Source: Bemisia tabaci (taxonomy: Eukaryota > Arthropoda > Insecta > Hemiptera > Aleyrodidae). Taken from it: a stretch of DNA of 64,000 bases. The stretch is from NCBI RefSeq assembly GCF_918797505.1, contig NC_092794.1, positions 77,661,345-77,725,344 of the forward strand, written 5' to 3'. The notes beneath the pieces were generated by a model. It had not been told where the DNA came from. It made no database searches and saw only the letters and a list, made by a program, of their open reading frames with translations. Positions 33,771-43,023 of this stretch are shown here, piece by piece (within the stretch, counting starts at the first letter, position 1; every line of letters begins with the position of its first letter). Made by a program: the position numbers and the translations under genes.

Positions 33771-35113
33771 ATACGGGAGAGTTTACCTCTAACTACTCTT
33801 ACTCTATGCTGCTATCTCTTCTATCTCTGTGTAAAAGTAAAAGAAGAAAGTGAGGTTACGTTTACTTGATGTTTACAGTTTACTGGAACATCTGAAAGGA
33901 TTCTAAAAAAGGTAGATCATTGTCTGACAATGCAGAATTGGTCTATTTGTCAGAAAACTGGCGCTCTAAGATGTGCTGATAGGTGGAAGGCTGGTACATG
34001 ACTTACTTTAAGCCAGACTTGACAAACCTTCCTACAAATGTACTTCTCCTTCGATGCTTGGACGGACTATCGACGTGCTTTTCCACAACATTGTCGAACA
34101 TTAATTAACGGAGCCCATTAATTGTTTAAACAACAAGAGTTGTGGAAGAGCATGGTGACATCCTGGATGAACTAGGTAACTGATCAGGCTACAGTCAAGT
34201 CAAGCACATCATGAAATCTATTAGCTCAGAGAGAAAACTGGATTGTTTCATAGCCGCAAGAGAGATGCTGTGTTCTTCAGCTGCAAAATATTATTTTGCG
34301 TACATTGAAGTAGAGAAATTCCAACCGGAGAGAACTTAGGTATGATTAGACTTTCCACAGGGGGCAGACTTAGCAAGCGATCTGCATAGCTAGGGAACAC
34401 GGCAGCCTTGTGATTTCGGAGCGGAGATGCCAAAACATAAAATTTAGAGAAAGAGTACTTAACAACTGAAGTAACCACTTTTATTCATCATCTGCCTTCA
34501 TAAGGGTGCGGTCGTGTAGTAGAGGAAACTAACTGATGACAATCATTGCATCAAAACCATAAGCGCTAGTTAAAATCAAGCAATAAGGTTACACTTTTTC
34601 ACGAATCTAATCACATCACCCATACTCCTTAAATTACAAGTCTCCCGATCCACGAGTATTAGGGGAAAAGTCTACGAGAAACTAATTGATCCTGTGATTC
34701 AATGCCTTTTAATACATACATTTCTACCAATTTCACTTAATGGATTCTAACCTCTAACTCTTAATTCACGCTCATGCTGCTCATGTTTCGAGAGCGATTA
34801 TCAGATTATCTCACAACCCGCACAATCTCACAGACACAGACCATCGACAGTGGTAGAAAGTGAGAAACACCTATAAAGAAATCTCATGCTTACTTTTTGG
34901 TTTGGCAACATCGTAAAATTCGAGACAGCCTTACATCTCGAAACCTCGACCGATCGATTTGGGCACATTGCCAAAGTTTCGATCTCTCGCTCGACCATGT
35001 TGGATTTTTGGAGGTAATGCCGTTGTAGGTAATGTCCTGCCCCCTTTAGGGGTGACGTCACGGAGCGATATTGTTGGTTCGATATCTCGAAAGTCGAAAT
35101 GTGCCTAAACAAA
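33771..35113. other. Intergenic, no gene recognised
   Basis: No gene or repeat edge is supported. Short matches to other parts of the window (GGAGGTAATGCCGTTG near 35012) show shared ancient repeat sequence. Confidence 0.4.
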
Positions 35114-35122
35114 CAAACATAA

Positions 35123-36749
35123 CAAGGCGTATGAAGGGCCGTTTGTAACTAAAGATACTAATGTTGGCAATACATAAGAAATGATGTAACATATGAAATA
35201 TTCAAAATATATTTGAAATTTTGAAATATATATACGAAACTGTCGCAATATATAAGAAATGTGTCAATATATAGTAAATCGACTCCAAAAATGGCGAAAA
35301 TCGTGCAATATATAAGAAATGTGTCAATATATAAGAAATCGACTTCACAATATATATGGCGAAATTCGTGCGATACACAGGGTGATCCATAAGTCCTTTC
35401 CATCCCCTCTAAATTTTTACCTAATTGAGGCAAAGATTTGAAACTTGGGGGATGTTCTTAGGTCAAAGGGAGCTACTTTCTGGCTCCCTAAAATTTTCCG
35501 GGGAATCCTTAGGGGGGGAGGGGGGATGGAAACCAATTATTTTTTCAATTGAGAAGACCCCTTTTGTTGTACCTTGTTCGAAAGAGCATCAAAAAAGGAA
35601 ACTTTTCGGGTGAACCAGACGTCAATATCTCAAACCGTTTCAAAATGGCGTTCGGTTAAAATTCAAGATGGCCGAAAATTGACACCGATTGTTTGTCAAT
35701 GGATTTGCGGGAAAATCGGTATCCACGGGTATATTGATAGGAGAAGAATGAATTTGAAGTTAGATTTTCTAAAAAAACAACAAATTTCCAAAATGGCCAA
35801 AAATTCAGAAACTTGGGAGTTAGGGTTATTTTGGCATGAGATTAACAAATTTGAAGTTAGATTTCTAAAGAAAAAAAAATTCCAAAAAGGCCGATTTTTT
35901 TTTTTTTTTTTTTTTAGAAATCTAACTTCAAATTCGTTTTACTCCTGACAAAATACCCGTCGATGCCGATTTTCGCGCAAATCCATTGACAAACAATCGG
36001 TGTCAATTTTCGGCCATCTTGAATTTTAACCGAACGCCATTTTGAAACGGTTTGAGATATTGACTTGCTGGTTTACCCGAAAAGTTTCCTTTTTTGATGC
36101 TCTTTCGAACAAGGTACAACAAAAAGGGTCTTCTCAAGTGAAAAAATAATTGGTTTCCATCCCTTCTCCCCCCTAAGGGTTCCCCGGATAATTTTAGGGG
36201 GCCAGAAAGTAGCTCCCTTTAACCTAAGAACATCCCCCAAGTTTCAAATCTTTGCCTCAATTAGGTAAAAATTTAGAGGGGATGGAAAGGACTTATGGAT
36301 TAGGTACCCTGTACCTATATCGCACGAATTTCGCCATATATATTGTGAAGTCGATTTCTTATATATTGCACAATTTTCGCCACATTTTTTGGAGTCGATT
36401 TCCTAAATATTGACACATTTCTTGAATATTGCGACAATTTCGTATATATATTTCAAAATTTCATATATATCTTGAATATTTCATATATTACACCATTTCT
36501 TATATATTGCCAACATTCGTATCTTTAGTTACAAACGGCCCTTCATAAAGGCGGATAAAGAATGGTGGTCGCATTTCGATTTTGGCTGCCATCTTGAAGC
36601 GTTGTGACGTCAGGAGGGTACGGGTTTTGCCGTGCAATCCGAGGTTGAGTCCGCCCCCCCGGCCTCGGCCAGCCCATGTACCCGATGTACCCGATACCGT
36701 GTGACGTCCAGAGGGTACGAAATGCGACCACCATTCTTTATCCGCCTTG
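35123..36749. mobile_element. 203-bp MITE with 9-bp TSD, split by a foldback
   Basis: Tips CAAGGCGGATAAAG and inverse, with arms of about 31 bp (AATGGTGGTCGCATTTCG). It is flanked by CAAACATAA on both sides (35114-35122 and 36750-36758). The left tip is cut after CAAGGCG by the insertion of 35130-36547. The interior includes the GC-rich CGGCCTCGGCC. Confidence 0.7.
35130..36547. mobile_element. 1.4-kb foldback, TIR TATGAAGGGCC, 6-bp TSD
   Basis: Tips TATGAAGGGCCGTTTGTAAC and inverse, flanked by AAGGCG (35124-35129 and 36548-36553). Arms of about 250 bp carry an ATATATAAGAAAT-type repeat. The centre (about 35381-36313) is itself a foldback with CAGGGTGATCCATAAGTCC tips, related to the TA-flanked element at 23247. 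So three inverted repeats are nested. Confidence 0.75.
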
Positions 36750-36845
36750 CAAACATAACCTCCAAAATGAACAATGAGCTAAGAGCTTGTCTCTGGAGCT
36801 TGTTCAGCAATCCGTAATTCTTGCATTTTTGGAAACTAGAGAGTA

Positions 36846-36938
36846 GAGTCCCCTTATACCCACAGTTACGACAACTCACTTTTGGTTGGGCCAGGATTGG
36901 GCTGAAAGTGGCCTAAAAAAAAATCCAATTCTGATTAG
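36846..36938 (+). mobile_element. M433 hAT MITE, 5' fragment
   Basis: Left tip TAGAGTCCCCTTATACCCAC and about 90 bp of family sequence (CTCACTTTTGGTTGGGCC), cut off where an M312 copy begins. Confidence 0.7.
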
Positions 36939-36987
36939 AGTCCCTTTATACTGAGAGTCAAGACAATCTGAGAGTGAGAGTCAAGAC

Positions 36988-37588
36988 CAAAGACATAAAG
37001 ACGGAGCACTAAAAGCAAAAAATGAAGCTTCTAGAGCTTCTTTTCAATCACCTCTACTATTGGCTAGAGGATTGGCGGCGAAATCGGGACAAGTTTGAAT
37101 TCAAATAGAGGGCGGGAACTAATAAATAAAATTGCGGAAACAAAGTATTTTAGGTTGATTTTTGCCCAAATTCAGGTACACACTCATATTTTTTTAACTT
37201 TAGGTTAGTTTCAGTCCGTCGTCGACCGATTAATTTCATTTGGGAGTAACGTTGATCTAGAACTGTAACGGCCTGTTTGAACCTGCAGAACCACCATGAG
37301 CAGAAGAAAAACTAACTTTATGTGAGATTACTGCCTGTTACCGAGCAAAAGTAGGTGTATTATATTAGGACGCAGACCGAACTTTCTTAGTATATTCGTT
37401 TTAGGAATTTAAAATACGTTTCAAAGAAGAAATGTGCAAAAATCAAGAGGACAAGTTCAAATCAAATTTCCGTTTGCCGCCATGGATTCCCGCGCTCATT
37501 TACACACTCACACAAGCGCGCAGCGCCGAACCTAGCTTCACTTTTTCCCCGTGCTTTTAGATACGAGCGCTCCGTCTTTATGTCTTTG
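36988..37588. mobile_element. M601 hAT MITE, intact copy A
   Basis: 601 bp with tips CAAAGACATAAAGACGGAGC and inverse, between exact TSDs GTCAAGAC (36980-36987 and 37589-37596). The same length as copy 60884-61484. Non-coding. Confidence 0.9.
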
Positions 37589-37907
37589 GTCAAGACAACA
37601 CCCCTCATGGAGTCACAAACGGGAATAAAGATTACAGAAATTGAACGTTTTTCGTAATCTTTGATCGGCTCATTCTTAAATTCCTTTCTCCGTTCCTTCT
37701 TTCATTCCGTTGGTTCCTTGTCGAACCCGAAATTCCTCGGTCCATTACAGATTTAACACCGCAATCACACGCTGAATGTGGGAGCTGAATGTGGCTTGAA
37801 TGTGGAAGTCATCGGCCCGATGCCTGAATTTTGCGCGTGACGCGCAAAATTCAGCAACGATTCTCAGCAACCATCGGACCAATTTTGAATTTGTCTGAAC
37901 TATTCGA

Positions 37908-38733
37908 TAGAGTACCTGTATAGCGAGAGTATGGACAGATGAGAAACTCCGAAAATCCATCAGGCCTTCACCTAGAGTCCCTTTATACCCAGAGTTAAGA
38001 CAACTCACTTTTGGTTGGGCTGAAAGTGGCCTAAAAAAAAACCCAATTCTGATTGGTTCTCGCTCATGGAGGCCGAAACGAGTGCACCAAGATGGCGGTA
38101 CCTCGAATGTGAACAAGAATAATGAAAATATCACCTAATTGTGGTGTATCAAGAGTAAATTGTTATTTCCATCGGTCCAAAATGAAAATAGATTAAGAAA
38201 TTATTCACAAACCAATCTCATTTTCTTTTTAATTGATCAATTTGTTGATGTTGTTTTTGTGTGACAGACATCGCAGGATTCCTGATCCTTATCCCTCAAT
38301 ATCGTTCGTTTGGGTGCACTCGTTTCGGCCTCCATGGCCAGCCAAGGCCGGCTGCCAGTCAGCTGATAATCGAGTTGTCTTAACTCTGGGTATAAAGGGA
38401 CTCTACCTTCACCGATGCTTCTGTGAATAAAGTTAGGGCCCAGAAATGCAGCCAACCTATGAATTTCAATTATCCAGAACGATTTACTAATACTATTGTT
38501 CCGAACCGTCTTTTATTAAGCACGTGTTTGACTCAGTTTTTGCATAAATTTACTCAATTTCGCGGAAGAACGCTCATTTCTGTACATTCTTTGCCATCAT
38601 GGTTAGAATTGGAATCTGCAGACTGGCAGTGAAATTTTGTGCGTTAGAAGTTGGTTAGAAGGGTGGCTGCACTTTTGGGCCCTAAGCCCTCCATGAAGCG
38701 ATCTGTCCATACTCTCGCTATACAGGTACTCTA
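37908..38733. mobile_element. M385 hAT MITE, copy A, interrupted
   Basis: Tips TAGAGTACCTGTATAGCGAG and inverse between exact TSDs CTATTCGA (37900-37907 and 38734-38741). Subtracting the nested M433 copy and its TSD leaves 385 bp, exactly the length of copy 48078-48462. Confidence 0.9.
37973..38405. mobile_element. M433 hAT MITE, intact copy
   Basis: 433 bp with tips TAGAGTCCCTTTATACCCAG and inverse, between exact TSDs CCTTCACC (37965-37972 and 38406-38413). The empty site (GGCCTTCACCGATGC in reverse) is present at about 48390-48405 in M385 copy B. Confidence 0.95.
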
Positions 38734-39384
38734 CTATTCGAGTAGATTTAATACACATCTGGATGAAAATAACTCGAATTTGCTAAATTTCAGCCGTTGG
38801 GCGATGACTGTTGACTTCCACATTCAGGTGCTAAATTCAGCGTCTGATTGCGGCAATAATCTTTGCAATTGGTGAAAATGTAATCTTTATTCCCGTTTGT
38901 GACACTGTGAAGGCCTAAAATCCGGTTAACCAATCAGAAATGGATTCGAATTGTCTTGACTCTCAGTATAAAGGGACTCTAGCATAAACCAGAGACAAGA
39001 GACCCTCCACTGGTCTCTTGTAGAGTACCTATATTAAGAGAGAGTATGGCCACTGGAGTTACCACCTCTGATTGGCTCAGCCATCTTAGGCTGAATGGAG
39101 CCCTTAGGACCCAAAAATGGCGGACGCCATAAAGTTATTGTAATGCAAAATGATTCAAAATGTAGTTGTCTTTGCTTATCGTAACGAGAACTTTACCCAA
39201 ATGCACTATTGCGCCTTTTTTACATATTTTTAAGGCTAATCGTGTGCAATTTTTGAGGAAAATGATCTTAGATGTAGTAAGGTTGGCAGCAAGTGCGGTT
39301 GGTGATAACCGTCAAAAGTTGGCAATGACCCCCCTCCCATCCTCAAAAACCATAACAAAACACCGCCATTTTTGGGTCCTAAGC

Positions 39385-40714
39385 ATAGAGTACAATTGAG
39401 TCGCAAAGTACTGGATCGCCGTTGAAGTCACTTTTGGAGGCTGTTTTGTCCAGTTCTCCGGAGACTAGTGTGCGGCGACTAGCGACGACGCATACGCAGA
39501 GACTCGCGCTCAGGGCTCCCCACCTCCCCACTCGCGACTCGGCTCCGTTCGTCGGCTAGGTCCACACACATTGAACCAGCCAAGTAGGCCGGTAATAAGT
39601 CTGAAATTGAGTCCATATATGAATATTATCCAGGAGTAACATACATTAATGGATTCATTATGGCTTTGGATATCTATTTAAAGCAAAATTTGTACAAATT
39701 AATACCGATGGAATTTAAAAAAGTCGAAAAAATACAAGCAGTCCTTGATTTCTCCATAAGCCACCGTGTTAAAAAATTCCGGTTGGTTCACATTTGGTAT
39801 AAGTCAGAAATTAAATCCCTGTATGAATATTATCCAGGAGTAATATACATGAATGGATTCATTATGGCTTTGACTATCTAATTATAGCAAAATTTGCACA
39901 AATTAATATCGATGGAATTAAAAAATGTCGAAGAAACACAGGCAGTCGTTGCTTTTCCCGTAAGCTGCCGTGATAAGAAATGCCGGTTGGTTCACACTTG
40001 GTATAAGTCAGAAATTAAATCCCAATATGAATATTATCCAGGAGTAATATACATCAATGGATTCATTATGGCTTTGGATATCTATTTAAAGCAAAATTTG
40101 TACAAATTAATACCGATGGAATTTAAAAAAGTCGAAAAAATACAAGCAGTCCTTGATTTCTCCATAAGCCACCGTGTTAAAAAATTCCGGTTGGTTCACA
40201 TTTGGTATAAGTCAGAAATTAAATCCCTGTATGAATATTATCCAGGAGTAATATACATGAATGGATTCATTATGGCTTTGACTATCTAATTATAGCAAAA
40301 TTTGCACAAATTAATATCGATGGAATTAAAAAATGTCGAAGAAACACAGGCAGTCGTTGCTTTTCCCGTAAGCTGCCGTGATAAGAAATGCCGGTTGGTT
40401 CACACTTGGTATAAGTCAGAAATTAAATCCCAATATGAATATTATCCAGGAGTAATATACATCAATGGATTCATTATGGCTTTGACTACCTTTAAATAGC
40501 AAAATTTGCAAAAATTAATGCTGATTGAATTATAAAATACCTAAAAAACACAAGCAGTTCTTGATCTCTCTGTAAGCCGCCGTGTTACAAAATGCCGTTG
40601 GGCGTTGGGTTCACAAATGGTTCACACTTTTCGGAGCACACGCGGCTCGGAAACGCCTGTTCATGGATTGGCTTCATCGGCGCTCCAGTACTTTGCGACT
40701 CTATTGTACTCTAT
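39385..40714. mobile_element. 1.33-kb TIR element carrying a satellite array
   Basis: Tips ATAGAGTACAATTGAGTCGC and inverse, with GCAAAGTACTGGA further in. It is flanked by the 10-bp repeat GGTCCTAAGC (39375-39384 and 40715-40724). The centre is a 204-bp tandem array. A 9-10-bp TSD would fit MULE-type elements; this is inference. Confidence 0.7.
39595..40590 (+). repeat. 204-bp tandem repeat, higher-order dimer of 408 bp
   Basis: Units start at 39660, 39864, 40068 and 40272, with partial units at both ends. Neighbouring units differ noticeably, while units two apart are essentially identical, so the dimer (408 bp) is the recent amplification unit. 204 is divisible by three, which keeps frames open and produces ORFs such as 39894-40289. 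I do not regard these as genes. Confidence 0.9.
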
Positions 40715-41578
40715 GGTCCTAAGCCTCTCCATGGGACCCAGTGGCCATACTCTCTCAATATAGGTACTCTAGCCTCTTGGCGACAGGTGGAGGCTTTTAC
40801 TTTCGGGGATTCAACAGTTCCTTATGAACAATTATAAGGGAGCAACAGTCATCACCAAAATTTCGGCTGTTGACCTACCTACATGGTCGATGATGAGCTT
40901 CGGGTGACGTCATGAGCCAAACGAGTTTCCTAAACTTCCGCCATTTTTGGCTTGTTTGCAAAACGAAACTGCCAACACGTTGTTAAACATCAACCATGTA
41001 GGTAAGTCAACAGTAGAATGCTGAAGTCCCGAAAGTAAAAGCTTCCACCATGGCCAAGATACAAGTGGAGGGTCTCTTGTCTCTGGCATAAACATAGCTA
41101 GGATAAAGGGACTCTACTGGTCCGTGCAAAGACATAACAGAGACGAGTTGGTCCCTGGATATAATAAAGACGGAGCGCTAAAAGCAACTTATGAAGCTTC
41201 TTTTCAACCACCTCTATTATTTGGCGGGGAATTCGGGACAAGTTTGAAATTCAAATGTAGGGCGGGAACTTAATAAAATTGCGGAAACAAAGTATTCTTG
41301 GTTGATTTTTGCCCATATTCACTTACCCACTCATATTTTTTTAACTTTAGGTTAGCTTTGGTCCGTCATCGACAGATTAATTTCATTTGGGAGTAACGGT
41401 CATCTAGGACAGTAACGGCCTGTTTGAACCGGCAGAACCACCATGAGCAAAAGAAAAACTAACTTTATCTGAGGTCCTTGCCTGTTACCGAGCATAAGTA
41501 GGTGTATTATAATTAGAGTCCCTTTATACCCAGAGTTAAGACTACTCACTTTTGGTTGGGCCAGGGTTGGGCTGAAAG

Positions 41579-41749
41579 CAGAGTTAAGAAACATGAAAGA
41601 TTATAAAAAGAAATTTCATCAGGAAATTTCAAGAAATTTCATGGGGAAAAAAAGAAATTTCATGGGGGAAAAAGAAATTTCATGAAATTTAAGAAATTTT
41701 TTGGGAAGGAAAGAAATTTCATTCGATGAAATTTCTTTTAGCAACTCTG
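41579..41749. mobile_element. hAT-type MITE, CAGAGTT family, 171-bp copy
   Basis: Starts CAGAGTTAAGAAACATGAAAG and ends AGCAACTCTG between exact TSDs GCTGAAAG (41571-41578 and 41750-41757). The interior is mostly AAAGAAATTTCAT repeats. The empty site is visible in the M433 copy at 38014-38025. Confidence 0.9.
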
Positions 41750-42082
41750 GCTGAAAGTGGCCTAAAAAAAATCCAATTCCGATTGGTTCTCGCTCATGGA
41801 GGCCGAAACGAGTGCACCAAGATGGCGGTACCTCTAGAGTACCTTTATAGACAGAGTATGGCCATTCGTATCTTTTTACTACAGGAAAACTGTTCCGCTT
41901 TTTGATTGGTCAACGAGTTTTTAGGCTTCATGATGCTCTTAGGGCCGTAAATAAACAAACAAGATGGCGACTCACCATAACATCGATAAGAAGCTAAATT
42001 TGACAAAAATTTCAATTATACGGCAGTAACAATTTAAACTAGCATATCTACGAATAACACACGAAAAAAACACGAAAACTAT

Positions 42083-42979
42083 TGTTTACGCCGTGAACAT
42101 GGCTCGGCCAGTACCGACCTCGCCGTCGGCCGACTCCGCTTCGCGGTCGCTCCTTCCCCGCGACCTGCGCTCCCCCCTCCTCGCCGCCGCGCTCATCTCC
42201 TCGCGGCCGCGACCCCCGCAACCCGCGCGCCCTACCTCGCGGCGTCGCGACGCCGCTGTCCGCTAGATCGCGTTGACGTACCCAGCTTTAGACGTTCCGC
42301 CGCTCTCTCCCGTCGTCTGATTTTGACGGCATCCCAGCGGCGCGGCCCATGCAGAGTGTGATCCACCATTCACTCCTCAACCAAGCTTGAGCACCTTGGT
42401 AAGTGAATTTTCACCACTTCTCTTTCAGGTCTCCAAGAAGAAGCATCCAGTCCAGCTCCCAACGCTGTTGACTTCCCAGTCCAGCTTCTAACGCTGTCGA
42501 CTTCTCAGTCCGGCTTCTAACGCTGTCGACTTCCCAGTCCAGCTTCTAACGCTGTCGACTTCTCAGTCCGGCTTCTAACGCCGTCGACTTCCCAGTCCAG
42601 CTTCCAACGCTGTCGACTTCTCAGTCCAGCTCCCAACGCTGTTGACTTCTCAGTCCAGCCCTCAACGCTGTTGACTCCACAGTGGCTCCCGTGCCTGGCC
42701 GCTTACAGCGCTGCACGGAGCAACCCGCAATCGCCTCATCGCGATATCCGTCCGAGCGATTCGCTTAGGCAAGCCCTGGGGGTATCCCTTGGGGGTCTTC
42801 ACCGCGCTTCAAGCGCACAAACTGAAGACGCCGCGCCCACTGTCGCGGATTGCCTGCCTATCAGGCGCCCACCGCCTGATCCAGTCCACTCAAGCGCTCG
42901 GATGAGCTTCCATCGCCGGCCTTACAACCCGGTGCTGCTCTCCGTCCTGCGCGCTTGAAATTACGTGCCTGCGCGCACA
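42083..42979 (+). repeat. BEL/Pao 5' LTR, 897 bp
   Basis: Contains a 30-bp tandem repeat (TTCTAACGCTGTCGACTTC core) at about 42440-42670. The small ORF at 42671-42958 lies wholly within the LTR and is duplicated in the 3' LTR. Confidence 0.95.
42440..42675 (+). repeat. 30-bp minisatellite in 5' LTR, about 8 units
   Basis: Units alternate CAGTCCAGC and CAGTCCGGC, then TTCTAACGC(T/C)GTCGACTTC. The 3' LTR array (46160-46447) has two more units. Confidence 0.9.
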
Positions 42980-43023
42980 TATATGGTCCTCCGAGCCGGA
43001 TCTTTTGAGGCAAGCACACTTCC

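Larger units (their letters stand above)
37753..38865. mobile_element. TIR element (CCGCAATCA...) hosting M385
   Basis: Inverted tips CCGCAATCA(C/G)ACGCTGAAT near 37757 and 38855; inner GACTTCCACATTCA and inverse also match. It interrupts the M312 copy at a site seen uninterrupted near 50290. The TSD is unclear. Confidence 0.55.
36939..38988. mobile_element. M312 hAT MITE, interrupted copy
   Basis: Left tip AGAGTCCCTTTATACTGAG and right tip AGTATAAAGGGACTCTA bracket family sequence shared with the intact copy at 50105-50416. It is interrupted by an M601 copy (36988-37588) and by an element at about 37753-38865 that itself contains M385 and M433 copies. No matching TSD was found, so the flanks have rearranged. 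Confidence 0.7.
39021..40771. mobile_element. hAT-type MITE TAGAGTACCTATATT, interrupted
   Basis: Tips TAGAGTACCTATATTAAGAG and near inverse, with TSDs GTCTCTTG and GCCTCTTG (7 of 8 match). Without the inner 39385-40714 element it is about 411 bp. Subterminal GTATGGCCACTGG links it to the other TAGAGTACC families. Confidence 0.8.
38989..41116. mobile_element. TAGAGTCCCTTTATCC-type MITE, left-truncated, interrupted
   Basis: Inverted arms share GCATAAAC(C)AGAGACAAGAGACC and GGTGGAAGCTTTTACTTTCGG; the intact right tip ends AAAGGGACTCTA. The left tip is lost at 38989. It is interrupted by the hAT-type element at 39021-40771. Confidence 0.65.

Noticed and set aside
39660..40499. ORFs encoding repeated 68-residue units
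   Set aside because: They arise because the 204-bp satellite unit is a multiple of three; stops recur in each dimer and no family is recognised.
42399..42428. GTAAGT...TTTCAG pair inside the LTR, resembling an intron
   Set aside because: Only about 30 nt, too short for splicing; probably coincidence.
42440..42675. CRISPR-like array
   Set aside because: Contiguous 30-bp tandem units without spacers, inside an LTR of a eukaryotic retrotransposon.
42671..42958. 95-codon ORF repeated at 46411-46728
   Set aside because: Entirely inside the BEL LTRs, hence duplicated; no domain.
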